Below, in pieces: positions 11,951-23,255 of a stretch of 64,000 bases of DNA. Below the pieces are notes generated by a model. The model saw only the letters and a list, made by a program, of their open reading frames with translations. It was not told where the DNA came from and ran no database searches. This stretch comes from Episyrphus balteatus. Taxonomy: Eukaryota > Arthropoda > Insecta > Diptera > Syrphidae. The DNA lies in assembly GCF_945859705.1 (NCBI RefSeq), contig NC_079134.1, positions 12,441,545 through 12,505,544 on the forward strand. Reading direction: 5' to 3'. The stretch's first letter is position 1. The number at the start of each line of letters is the position of its first letter. The position numbers and the translations under genes were made by a program.

Positions 11951-13720
11951 AAAAAAAAAAAAACAATCTCACTTGCAAATGTGACGCGCCTTATATTTCA
12001 ATCCTATAAATCACTGCAAGAACAGACATTTCAATCAGTTTTATGATTGCATTTTTACGATAAGCTCATAAAAATATTATCTATTTAAATAAAATTTTTC
12101 GGTCTAGGAAAGTTTGCATTATCATTTTAGGCACTCCTCTCACACACCACCGGCTCCCTTCATTTAAATAAGGTTTAATTTTTCATAGCTACATTTCGAA
12201 CAACATAATTCCCATAACCATTTTATTTCACCATAATACAGTCTATGATATAAAAATAGTTGTAAAAGATTATGGTTTTTATGAGATCACATACGCAGAT
12301 ATTTTTACAATAATTTTACCCCCTGGAGAATTGAACTCAATCAACGTCAAATTCTTTTTGCTCAGCAACCTATTCTCTGAAAAGGAAGATTGAATACCTC
12401 TTTTTGGTCTATTTGTTAATATCAATCCTTTTCGAGAGTATCTTTAGCTTCTTTTGATGTAAGTGGCGTATGCTCCTTAAGGGCTTTGTCAATACCTACC
12501 AACTATTTATGTCAGTCCACTGGGACATATCCCTTGAGGCATCACCTTTCAATATGCCCCAGGCTCTATTAAATAATATTAATTCTAAATATGTATTAAT
12601 TAACAAAAAAAAAATGGAAAAGAAGAAGAAGAAGACAGCGGGCGTCGCGTCAGTCCAGTCTTTCGGTTTGTCGGCAAAGATTTCTTTGACGCTTCTCCGA
12701 AACACAGCCGAGAAGCAGCATCTCATCTCATCTAGATTCATGTGCGTTGTTTGGTTGATGCTGATGATGTTGCATCCATCTATCCCTACACATTCGCATA
12801 AATCCTATTCGCCATTAATTTTGGATTCCATAAACGGACTTCAAAATATTTATTTCATTATCAAGCGCGGTGTGGCAAGGTAAAGCTTGTATGTGAGAGT
12901 GTGTACCTTTGCTGCAGATGAAGATACTCCTTGGCATTTGGCTGGGGCACCAAAGAGGTGGCACACAGCAATCACCAACTCTTCTGGACCCACTTTGATG
13001 GATCTGGAAATTGAAAACATGCTGCAGATCCTCGTAAATCTCCTGTCTACTGCTGGAATGTTCACTCTCTGGAAGATTCTGGATCATACTCGTACCAAAC
13101 CTTAACCAACGATATGGCCGACTTGGCGCGACGTACAACAGTTAACGACTTTGAATTGGCCGGCTGATGGATGTTTTTTAAAGGGTTTTTGTTTTTTTTT
13201 TTCAACTTTTTCGTTTGTAGCGACCAAGCATTAGCCGCCCGAACATGCTGCTGCTGTTGCTGTTGCTATTGCTGACGCGATAGTTATAATGATACATGAC
13301 TGTGAGATTACGAGCGGTTGTAATCAATTGGCTTGTATAGTTTGTATTTTATACGAGATAGATGAGGCCGCCATTGCTGTCGTGGAGGAGCTAGAACCTA
13401 CAAATGAAGGGCGGTTTGTGAAAATAGGTTTTCTGCAACAAGAGCAACAGAAATGATGACCAATCGATTTTCATATTGCTATTTAAATTACACACCAACA
13501 AAAGGGCTAATTGAAGTGATTTTGATGGATAAGAGCAACTTTGTTATAATAAAATCGATGAAATTTATTAATAATTTAGTAATTATTAATATATTGTTCA
13601 GAAATAGAACCTAATAGCATAAAAATAAATTAAATAACATAAATTGGCGAAGAAAAAATAAATAACAAAACTAATAAAAAATTATTAAAATTATTTTTAT
13701 TTTAAGTGGAAAGATTGAAT
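11951..13720. other. Single-copy-looking region, richer around 12600-13400; no gene recognised
   Basis: This stretch has higher G+C than most of the window, with a short GCTGCTGCTGTTGCTGTTGC tract near 13245. Open frames of up to 137 codons occur (12470-12883 plus; 12815-13138 minus). They overlap on opposite strands, contain homopolymeric Lys or Phe runs and match no family I recognise. It could be a UTR, enhancer or exon region of a neighbouring gene. Confidence 0.35.
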
Positions 13721-13817
13721 ATAATTCAATTTATAAGTTCAAGTGACCTCAACTCCAAAAATTTATAAAGCATTTCGCCCAGGAGTTGAGGTCACTTGAA
13801 CTTAAAAATTGAATAAC
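13721..13817. repeat. Short perfect-stem hairpin
   Basis: A perfect 22-bp inverted pair (13735-13756, AAGTTCAAGTGACCTCAACT..., and 13782-13803) has a 25-bp loop. Pairing extends outward with one or two mismatches to about 13721 and 13817. The flanks carry a direct repeat, AATAACATAAATTGGC (near 13635 and 13811). This could be a miniature transposon remnant or a hairpin RNA source; no promoter evidence is visible. Confidence 0.6.
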
Positions 13818-14281
13818 ATAAATTGGCTTTAATGCATTTTATTGAGTTTTACTGAGTCATTTTTTGCATAAAAAAAAATGTCGGAGGCTTTCACAATAAT
13901 GTTATGATGTTTAAAAAGTTTCAACAATGATTCATACCGATCGGCATTCTGTATATCTATCTGGACGTATATTGTTATCATGATAAAACTGAATTAAATA
14001 GTGAAATCTCTTACTTCACCACCTTTTTAGTATTGAAGAGTCAAAAAAGATGTAAAATTTGAGTGTCAAGAAAATTTTCAAGATAAAGCAAGACCCAAAT
14101 AAAATGTGATAAGTTCCTGCAAGCTATAATGAATTTCAAGCTGTTTTTTTTTTTTTTTTGAATAAAATATACTTCGTTGTATAAGTGATACCACTTTTTT
14201 AAAACCAATCATATCTTTTTTAATAGTTTTAATAGAATTTTATTATCTTAACTAAATTTTTCAAAATTTCTGTTTGAATAA
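13818..14281. other. AT-rich spacer, no gene seen
   Basis: No recognisable feature apart from a long T run near 14144-14159 and generic A/T-rich sequence. Confidence 0.5.
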
Positions 14282-15302
14282 CTCAAGTAGCACACTGGTG
14301 TATAAATTGGTGTCAATTCATTAATTTTGGTGTAAAATTGAGAAATTTGGTGTATTTGTCAAAAAAAATGGTATACAAATTATACCATCATCTTTTCTGT
14401 GCAAAATTTCAACATTTCTTTAAGATTCCGTGCAAAAAATACGCCGATATTCAATTGTTTTTATAATACACCATTATTGGTGCATAAAATTATTCGATTT
14501 TCAAATGAACCGAAACGGTATATTTTGTACACTCTCTTTGGTGTAGGAAGTACACCCTGTGGACATAAAATTCACCAGACTGCATAAGTGGGAGACGTCA
14601 TATTTTTCCATTGCCGCCATTTAAATAATGAAGACAGCGATTAATTATTTTACTATAATAGTACTATATCGGCCTTATTATTCCGCATTCTTACTTTTTT
14701 TCGATTCGTTTATATTATAATAAGAGAAGGCTTCTAAAAAAAATGTAAAAACAACAAAAAAAATTTTATTTTTGAAAAACTGATTTTTAAAATCGAAAAC
14801 AAAAATCATTAATTCATTGAAATTTTTGAGGCGCTTGATTTTTAGACGGGGTAGTATCTAAAATCAGTAGATGGAATTTGTTTCGTTCTTAAATTAGGCA
14901 CTCAAATTCATATTTAATCATTAGTTAATTGTATTGTGATAGAGAATAATTTATTTTCAGTTATTTCATAAGAAATAGTGTAAATATTAATTCATCAAAC
15001 TATTAAAGGTTAAAAAATAAACTTTGGTTCAAATTATAAATCAGAATAATTTGAATGGTGTATTTTATCCATAGATTTATTGTGCATTTTTCAATTTCAA
15101 AGGAATAATTTTTCACCAAAAACCAGTTCATTTTTTATACCACTAGCTCTATTTATATACCAAAATCGGTTTAATTTTTTAACCAGTGGAGTTTATTATA
15201 TACGAGAAAATGGTATATTTTTTATATTCAAAATGCATATCACGAAAGTGCAAAAAATACTCCAAATATTTTGGTGTATTTTAGACTTTTGTGCTACTTG
15301 AG
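14282..15302. mobile_element. 1.0 kb non-autonomous DNA element with 13-bp inverted ends and GGTGTA motifs
   Basis: The ends are CTCAAGTAGCACA (14282-14294) and its exact inverse (15290-15302). The interior repeats GGTGTA or GGTATA many times, near 14297, 14329, 14350, 14541, 15057 and 15272, clustered toward both ends. There is no transposase and the open frames are short. No clean target duplication was found (AATAA on the left, AATAT on the right). The superfamily is unassigned. Confidence 0.55.
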
Positions 15303-18300
15303 AATATTGTTTGTAAAGGATTTGAAAAGACTATTTAACATTTTAAAATTACATTTTGATTTTCTCACAAAGTTTAAGTTTGTTTTTTAAGGTAAATATA
15401 TGAACACTTAACACAAAAAAAATTACATCGAATTCAAAAATTTATTGGAAGACAGCCAAAAAAGTTGTCAGCTCTTCCAAATGATTGTCCCTATACAATG
15501 GAAAAACTAAATTGGTACTACACTTCGATTTCAATTTATTTAGGAAAACACCCTTTATAACGCTCTGCGAGAAAACGTTTTTTGTAAAACTTGCTTTCCC
15601 AGTTAATAAAATAAAAAAAAAAAAAAAACAATTTAAAAAAAGTTCGTTGTTCAACTCTTTTGTTTTAATATTAAACATTCTCAATCGGTCGTCGCAATGA
15701 GAAATAAATTTTAAGCTGCCATTCTAACCTGTACATGACTCCGTTAGTTAAGGTAGTGACACTCTAGGGCTGTATAAATCACTTGGATGTATGCTCCAGC
15801 TATATTTTTGATGTTAAGGTAAGGTTAATGCCTAAAAATCAAAGGTCTAAGTCACCGCATTTTTTTGTTAAATATGAAAATACCTTAAACAGAACCGTTC
15901 ATCTTATTTACCTATGATTGGGTTGATTTGACTTATGTAGGATATCATGTTCATGTACGAGTTGCAATTTGACTTAAGAATTTCTTTAACTGCGGTTTTG
16001 GATTTTCCTAGTAAAATATACGAAATTTCATAAAATATGAGAAATTTTGAGGTGAAATTTGGACACACTCTTTTTTCTAGGAGATGATGAAAGTGATAAT
16101 AGCAGTAAAATTTATTAACTTATTGAAAAGTAGTACCTAAATAATGTAGAAAAATTTAAAAATGATATTTTAGAGATTAATTGAACAGCAATTTTCTAAC
16201 TTTACTTTATTTTTAAACTTTATTTTTAAGAACTTTTAACAATTTTTAAGAATTATTTAAAAACACAAATCGCCAGTTCTAAGTTATTTTCCGTGCATAT
16301 TACACTTCGATATTCTTTTGAAACTTGTTCTTTTTTTTTTAACAGAAAGCAATACATTGATTTTAGTTGATTCAGTATTATACGTTTGAAAAACTATGGT
16401 CACGTTTTTTGAGATATTTCAAAAATAAGATCTTTGTGCAAGACTTATTTTGAAGGCCAAAATTCTTCTCTTCTTTGACGTAGTCATTTTTTTTTCTTTT
16501 AAATTTTTTTAAAAATCTTTAAAGTCGTTAGTTCTGTGTTAAAAACGAAAGTTCTTTTTACATTTTTCTTATAAATAAAATATTTAGTTTGAAAATCTAG
16601 AAACGCTTTTGTCACGCATCACTAAAAATTATAAACACACTTTACCAAAATGCGACCTACTTACGTTTTATTTTTAGTAGATGATAAAAGTGTCTTTTAT
16701 TTCTTTTTTATACTTTTTAGTGTATGAAAATTAAAAAATAGGAAATGGAAATTGACTTGAGGAGTATGAGCAAGGCCACCAAAATACTGTGTTCGATACG
16801 ATAATTCTTAGTGGGTCAAAATTGACTTCGAAGATTTTATTACATTGTTAGTTAGTTATTTAGTTTGTGTGCCAGTTAGAAGTGAAGCTTATTACAATGT
16901 AAAAACTGGAAAGAACATTTTATTTTGCTAGACATTCACTGAACACCATGTTGGTTTGTTTATATTGAATATTTTATTCAGCATACATTGATAGCTTCGA
17001 ATTAAAAGTTCTTCGCTTTGTTAATTCGCCCATATTTCCGATCCTACAATGCAATCAAAGTCATGTTCTGATTTATCAAGTCATAAAAATGCAAATACAA
17101 AACACCATATTCTCATCGCCGTTACTTAACTATTCATTAACGCATCGTTAACCTTCCAAGAATCAGCGTCAAAAAGTAAAAATCTATTTTAAGGATTTTG
17201 TTTAAGAGCCTCATATATTTATTTTCTCAATTTCAACCTGTGAAAAAGAACAAAAAAAAAAGAATTAACTTTTTAGCATAAGCTTGGTGATACCCTTGTT
17301 TCGAACTAAATACAAAAAAATGTCCATTTTTTAAAACGACATTAACGACGCATTAACTTTAACAAGTCGTGACAATATTATCACAACTCATTAACACTTC
17401 GAATACCTTTAAGAAGTTTTATTTTTTTTTGAGAAGAGAGAGATCACTTCGTGCCACCAGACGAGGATATGTGCTTAAGTTTTAAAACCACAAAGCGCAC
17501 CTTTAAACAAGATTTCTCCCCTCCCGTAGAACAACAACAAAGCCAAACCACACGTTTTAATTTTTTTATATCGTTGTTCTTGCAACATTTCGCACGGCCA
17601 AGGCAGGACTCTTTATAGTTTAGTTTGTTCTTTAGTCAGAATGACATCTTTCCACCTCTGCCATTGGCAGTAAATACGCACCTCAAAGTCGGTCGGTCGG
17701 TTGGACCTCGTTCGGACACAATACAATCTAAAAATATTTGCTCCATAAAAATCCATAATCTACATCTTAATGTGGATCGTTGTCCTGGCAAAAATGTCCT
17801 CATGCCTCATCCCACCTCTGAATCAAAAAATCTTGCGCTGACGATGGCGATGCTGGCTGGTGAGATGGGCGCGCGATGGCGTACAAGAATAAATTTATAT
17901 ATAAATGTGTAACCTCTCCCGATAAAAAAAAAAAACTGGATTTTCCGTTTAGCTGTTAAGTACCACGCATTCCCTGCGGCTCGACACGGGCATCTAGGCA
18001 TCTATTCTCTAGCCTGCCTGCCAAACTTGACCTTGCCAAGGTGAAACTAAACCACTAGCCAGAGGATAAACATCGCCAAAGAAAAAATCCTACTTATTAT
18101 TTACTCTGAAGAGATTATCGCCAATGCCCATCGCCTGCGCTGATGCTCCTCAAGAAATACCAAAAACAAAACAAAAAAAGGTAAGACGAGGAACCTTTAG
18201 GCATCGTCAGTCACTCTAGTCTTCGTCGTCTTCGTCTCATATGAAGACAGCAATGCCGGCCGACCGCGCCACAGCTGGAAGAGAGATTCCAGAACAAGGT

Positions 18301-19227
18301 TTACATGTAAGACTCGCCCTTGGTGTTCTCGTTCACTCAACAATACATCATGTCCGTCGCGGTTTTCCTTTTGTTGTTCTTGTTGTTATTGCTCTTGTTT
18401 GGAGATGATGGTGGTAAGTCTTCTGCCCGCATTAATTGTATTGCTTGTACCATTTTAGTAGCTGGCAAAATGTTAGATCTACGTCCGATTGTATCTCTGC
18501 GGCGCTGCAATTAAATTTGACCGCTCTTGTCAAGATTAAAAACATTTAAAATGACTTGAACTTTCAAGGCCAATGAAAAAGTTTTTCACTCTTTTTTTTT
18601 TTTGTATTAGTTTTACACAGCAGGGGGGTTATAGGGTTGGCAATTGATGCATTGCTAATTTTTTTGTTTCTTTTAATGTCTTTCGAGGTCTTTACTTACT
18701 ACCGGATACTCAGTAGGTACCTAGTGGTAACTATTTTAATTGAGATAGTTAAAATGCGTGTATGATTAATGATGGAAATTGTACTGATGAAATCAAATCT
18801 TGAATTCTATGTTTTTTGCAAGACATAATAAAAGTTAGCATTTTAAGTCGTGCAAAATTGCAGGGCCAGAAAGATTCCCGGTTTTCAAGGATGAATCATT
18901 TTTTTTTAATGCATAAGAAGTGAGTACTCAATGGTGCAATAGTTTTTCAGAGAGTTAATAGTATGTAACATTTTTAGGCCAAAACCATTTAAAATACGGT
19001 TTTGCCACTGTAACATATCATAAAATAAATATTTTTAGAAGGTACATAACACAGGTCGACAAAAATAAAAATATTTTTTGTGCTTGGGTTTAATTTGCAC
19101 TTTTTGCGTTCATGGTAAACCAAAACAATAGATAATCACCCTTTCCCCTCCTTAGATTTGCTTTTGTAGTGTTGGGAGCAAAAATACAATTTTCATACAA
19201 TGTAAGCCTAACTCGAGTCTTATGAGC
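15303..19227. other. Mostly single-copy region; richer block at 17600-18550
   Basis: 15303-17400 is AT-rich with no feature I can name. 17600-18550 is noticeably richer in G+C with short open frames (plus 17625-17912, minus 17807-18001, plus 18320-18514) that show no known domain. It could contain regulatory DNA or small exons of a host gene. One candidate first exon is listed separately at 18350. Confidence 0.35.
18350..18413 (+). CDS. Speculative first exon: signal-peptide-like start followed by a splice donor
   Basis: An ATG at 18350 opens a frame reading MSVAVF followed by about a dozen hydrophobic, mostly Leu residues and then GDDG. This is the profile of a signal peptide. The frame runs directly into G|GTAAGTC at 18413/18414, a strong match to the metazoan 5' splice consensus. 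Against it: the Leu run comes from a TTG/TTC/TTA trinucleotide tract, which can give hydrophobic frames by chance, and no acceptor or second exon is identified. Unrecognised; offered as a candidate only. Confidence 0.15.
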
Positions 19228-19229
19228 TA

Positions 19230-20285
19230 CACTCCGCTTCAACTGAATAAGCACACAAATTTTCAAAGGTATTTTGTCCATTTTTTCCTAAGATTGAGCT
19301 TTCATGTGTCATTTTATGGGACTTACCGTTAGCTTGTGATGTTGAGAAAACAAATCAGAAAGAATAATTCACAAAGTACCGCTATTTTTTTTCGTGTTGT
19401 CTTACAAAGCATTCCATACGGAAAAATGCTGTTTTTTTTTGCGTCAACTGAATAGACACACGGTCATTAAAGGTCAATATCTTCGTTGTTTGTGGGAGTT
19501 TTGAGGTGATTGGCATACCAAATTAAAGGTTGAAATGTTCTTAATGAGATTTGGTCGTTTAATTAAAATAAAAAATTAGTGGATTAAAAGCTTTTATTAG
19601 TGTCGAAAGAGCTAAAATTGATTTGTTAAATAAACAAGGACTAACCGGACCTGCTATAGCTACAAAAATTGATAGGAGCTTTAGTGTTGCCTATTCACAC
19701 CTCAGAAATAAAAGTTAGTACAGGAAAAAAATGAGTTGAGGCAAAAAAACGGCAAAAATTGCAGTTAATCGACGAGAAATTTTGAGATCTGCCTCTAATT
19801 CTAGTGACTCTGCGGCAAATATCAAACAAAAAGCTGGTGTTACTGCAAGTGTTTAAACAGTCCGCAGAGTAATGAACAGCACGGAACATTTTAAACCATT
19901 AAAAGTCCAAAAGAAACCATTTCTTAACAAGCAACGAAAAGGTATTCGTTTTGAATTTTCAAGGCTTCATATGAACTGGAAAAATGAATGGCGCAAAGGG
20001 GTTTTTCTGATGAGAAAAAGTTTATTTTTGATGGCCCCGATGGCTTCAATTATGAAGCCATCAACAATAAACTTTTTCTCATCAGAAAAACCCCTTTGCG
20101 CCATTCATTTTTCCAGTTCATATGGAACCTTGAAAATTCAAAACGAATAAATCTTTCTGATTTGTTTTCTCAACATCAGAAGCTAACGGTAAGCCCCATA
20201 AAATGACACATGAAAGCTCAATCTTAGGAAAAAATGGACAAAATACCTTTGAAAATTTGTGTGCTTATTCAGTTGAAGCGGAGTG
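19230..20285. mobile_element. Palindromic Tc1/mariner derivative, copy 1 (one arm internally deleted)
   Basis: The ends CACTCCGCTTCAACTGAATA (19230) and its inverse (ending 20285) are each bordered by TA (19228-19229 and 20286-20287), the Tc1/mariner target duplication. The left arm carries the first half of a transposase reading frame. At about 20040-20062 the sequence turns back on itself (GATGG, spacer, CCATC). The right arm is the inverse of the left arm's innermost ~90 bp and outermost ~130 bp and lacks the ~590 bp between them (junction near 20148). No full transposase is encoded, so the element depends on a helper. Confidence 0.8.
19592..20056 (+). pseudogene. Broken N-terminal half of a Tc1/mariner transposase
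   Basis: Conceptual pieces in order are a helix-turn-helix segment (PAIATKIDRSFS near 19650-19685), a RREILRSASNS segment, IKQKAGVTAS, a VQKKPFLNKQ segment, LHMNWKNEWR near 19965-19995, and then, in the next frame, FSDEKKFIFDGPDGFNYE ending at 20056. This is the order seen in Tc1/Tc3-like transposases. The SDEKKF motif contains the first catalytic Asp of the DDE/D triad. The frame is broken by stops and by a frameshift in the GGGGTTTTTC tract just before that motif. The rest of the catalytic domain is absent because the palindrome begins here. Confidence 0.7.
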
Positions 20286-20329
20286 TATAGTGCAAGAACC
20301 GTGCATTGTACAAAAAATGTAGATAATTT

Positions 20330-20426
20330 AGGTCCATTTTCTTCACTCGGAGTTGAACATAACTTGAGAATTTTTAATATAAAAATTCTCAAGTTATGTT
20401 CAACTCCGAGTGAAGAAAATGGACCT
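20330..20426. repeat. Perfect 47-bp palindrome arms with a 3-nt loop
   Basis: 20330-20376 and 20380-20426 are exact inverse complements around ATA (20377-20379). Weaker pairing continues outward (AATGTAG on both sides near 20316-20322 and its inverse near 20434-20441). It lies 45 bp from the right end of the palindromic Tc1 derivative. No terminal target duplication is recognised. Confidence 0.75.
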
Positions 20427-20784
20427 TAAAGCTCTACATTTTTGCCACAGCTCTTTTTTCGACGTAAATTATAAGAGAAAAGTTTTTTGCTCCGAAAAAC
20501 CCTGTTTTGTTCAAACTGTAATATTTTTTTTATCTAACTTCAACTTTGGAAACTTTTATACTTTTTTGAAAAAAATAATAAACCAGAGTCACACAATACA
20601 TACACATTTTTTTGGTCTTGTTGCTCTGAAATAAAAGTAAGAAATTGAGTTTTTATGAAACTCGGAACTGTAAATTAATTTGCAAAAAAATGGCGTATGA
20701 AATAAAAAATATTTTTATTAGTTAATTGTTTCTTATTATTAGGCAATGTTTTAGTGAAAGAATTGTAAAAAACAAAAATCAATT
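20427..20784. other. AT-rich spacer, no gene seen
   Basis: Short open frames only. Nothing recognised between the palindrome and the next terminal-repeat element. Confidence 0.5.
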
Positions 20785-21571
20785 GAATCGTTTATTTCAG
20801 AAACGACATAAGTCCATGAGCATAAACTTTTCAGGAGCAACAAAAAACAGTTTTTTACTTAAAATTCCACAAAAATTTAGAGTATGCCGAGTTATAATCT
20901 AGCCTAAGATGCATTTAGAAACCTTTAAAATATAAACTTTTTTTTTAGGTCTTTGCGGGTTTTTAAGCCTTTAAAGTCGGTGGACTTATGTCGTTTCTGA
21001 AATAAACGAAATTTTTGTGGTAAAACTTTTGTTTTTATTTAGCTATAGTTTTTGAACCCTACTTTCGATTTTAATAAATTAAATAGCAGTAGATAGAGTA
21101 AATATTTACCTTTTTATAGATGTATAACTTAAAGGCCTGCGTATCATGATGTTTGCCAACAAAATTTAAAACTGGTAAAATGTCATATTATTCAAGAGTT
21201 AAAAATGCTGCCATCACCAGAAATCTGGCTATAACTTTTGAATCCTGAGTACAATTTTAATGAATTTAATAGATATAGATAGAGTAATTCTTTACCTTTT
21301 TATAGATATATAACAAAAGGGGGTGCGTGTCAAGATTGCTGCCAAAATAATTTAAAACTGGTAAAAAGTCATGTATTTAACAGTCAAAAATGTTGTCAAC
21401 GGGTGAAAATTTTCCATATATTTTGAACCCCTTTCTTTCAGTTTTCGTATTTTGGGGGGTCTGACATACTTAATTTTTTTTCAGAAGATGAATAACTATA
21501 CATAAATGAGAAATTTCCAAAAAAAATTTTTGGAAAAAGTGGACTTATGCTGTTTCTGAAATAAACGATTC
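20785..21571. mobile_element. 0.79 kb element with ~32-bp inverted ends and an internal third copy
   Basis: The left end GAATCGTTTATTTCAGAAAC (20785) is inverted at the right end (21540-21571) with two or three differences over ~32 bp. TCAATT stands at both outer edges (20779-20784 and 21570-21575), so it may be the target duplication, although the right copy overlaps the repeat. A third copy in right-end orientation lies inside at 20981-21008. No coding capacity. Confidence 0.6.
21041..21410 (+). repeat. Two tandem ~186-bp units inside the element above
   Basis: The unit beginning GCTATAGTTTTTGAACC (21041) recurs as GCTATAACTTTTGAATCC near 21228. Both carry AGATAGAGTAA, TTTACCTTTTTATAGAT and AATTTAAAACTGGTAAAA in the same order. 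The copies are clearly diverged, so the duplication is old. Confidence 0.65.
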
Positions 21572-21629
21572 AATTATGGACAGAGGAAGCAAAATACTGT
21601 TGCAAAGTAGGGATTTTTCGAAATACTGT

Positions 21630-22293
21630 AAGTATTTGGCTGTTTTCGAGGTTATGATTTTATGTGGAGTAATTCATTATGAATAAATTTGTAACGGTTA
21701 TTATAGCAACATATATTCATCTTTCAAAAACTGTTTAAATTTTCCCGATATCTCTTTTATTGCCCGAGATATTTAAAATTTAAGTAGCGGTCTTTGAATC
21801 AGAAACAACACTGGCCAACCAAATTAAACTTTTTTTGCCACAAGAATCAAAATATACTTTTCTAAAGGTTTTTGGGTTGCTGAACTCGAATCCACAATCA
21901 GAAAAATTCTATTAGCCTTCGTTCTTGAAATATTACCGTTATAAGATGCAAAAAAAAAAGGGTTTTTTTTTATAACGGTTGTATTTCAAGAACGGAGGCT
22001 AATAGAATTTTTCCGATTGCGGATTTGAGTTCAGCAACTCGAAAACCTTCAGAAAAGTATATTTTGGTTCTTGTGGCAAAAATTCTGTGACCAGTGACTT
22101 ATACTTTAGTTAAGTTTAGTTTCTCTTTGGCTTATTAAATGAAACTTAAGATATCTCGAGCAATAAAAGAGATATCGGGAAAATTTAAACAGTTTTTGAA
22201 AGAAGAATATATGTTGCTATTATAACCGTCACAAATTTGTTTATTATGAATTACCTCACATAAAAACAGAATCTCAAAAACAGCCAAAATGAC
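21630..22293. repeat. 660-bp imperfect palindrome
   Basis: Arms 21630-21955 and ~21968-22293 pair around a centre near 21961. Matching blocks include CTTTCAAAAACTGTTTAAAT, CCGATATCTCTTTTATTGC, AAATATACTTTTCT, and AAATTCTATTAGCC near the centre. The arms differ by scattered substitutions and small indels. Elements of the same sequence recur at 22300-22446, 38270-39118 and 40215-40545. Confidence 0.7.
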
Positions 22294-22299
22294 GTTTTT

Positions 22300-22446
22300 T
22301 AGCATTTCATAACGGTAATATTTAAAAAACGGAGGCCAATCAAATTTTTCTGACTTTAGATTCGGATTCAGCACCCCAAAAACTACTAGAAAAGTATATT
22401 TTGGTTCTTGTGGCAAAAAAAAAGTTAAATATTGTTGACCAGTGTA
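22300..22446 (+). repeat. Extra partial copy of the palindrome's inner arm
   Basis: It repeats, in direct orientation, the segment at about 21970-22095: ATAACGGTAATATTT..AAAACGGAGGC, TTTTTCTGA, then AGAAAAGTATATTTTGGTTC, TTGTGGCAAAAA and GACCAGTG. The unit therefore exists here as one and a half palindromes. Confidence 0.65.
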
Positions 22447-23247
22447 ATTTGTCAGCAAAACTAATAAAAAAGGTGAATAAACCCAATCATCGTTTTCGAC
22501 CTACTTCTTAAATTACAAATTGGTTTCCTAAGGCTAAAAAACATGTATGCCAGTAATATTGATATAGCTATCGTGAAAACAGCACAGTTTGAAGCCAATC
22601 ATTTTTAGGTTTTAAGTTACCGAAATACTTATACTTGTACAAACAAAAAGTTGCCAAATTGAATATGACCCTTTATTTAAAAGGTTGGTTATTTGTGGAT
22701 TGTTTTTTTTTTTATCATAACAGAATTGTTATTAAATTGCCTTTATTTTGGAGAAAAAGAACTTCAGATTTGAAAATATATATTTTATATCGCAATTATT
22801 TCCATATAGAAGATCTATGTAGGTACGTGGTAATATCAGTAGAATCAATCCACTTTGTTATCGAGTCTTACAAAATCGAGTATACACCGAGCATAAGAAA
22901 ATTAAAAAGGTGTAGATAGATACTAAATGAGTCATTTTCCGCAATTTATTTCAAATAAAAGCTTTGACTCAGTTTATCACAAATTTGGTACAAGTTAAGT
23001 TAATTTTATTAAAGATTTTTGTAGGCATAAATTTGTTAAGAGTGCTGCTATTCGATTACATTAATAAATGCAAAAAAAAACTAGGCCTTCGTCGACGAGA
23101 CGTCAGATAAATCGAAAAATTTCAAATTCCGCTCTTAAGAGTCTTGGAACAAGCATTTATAATCATCACAAAACATAAAATCAATTGATGTTAGTTAGAA
23201 AACGATCGTAAAATATTTAAAGAAAACTCCTGCAACATAGTTTCCAG
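22447..23247. other. AT-rich spacer, no gene seen
   Basis: Contains a 94-codon open frame (22635-22919, plus) with no recognisable domain and AT-driven composition. No other structure noted. Confidence 0.45.
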
Positions 23248-23255
23248 CTTCAGAC

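Noticed and set aside
12470..12883. 137-codon open frame on the plus strand
   Set aside because: It contains a poly-Lys tract from an A-rich run, overlaps frames on the other strand, and shows no domain or splice context I recognise.
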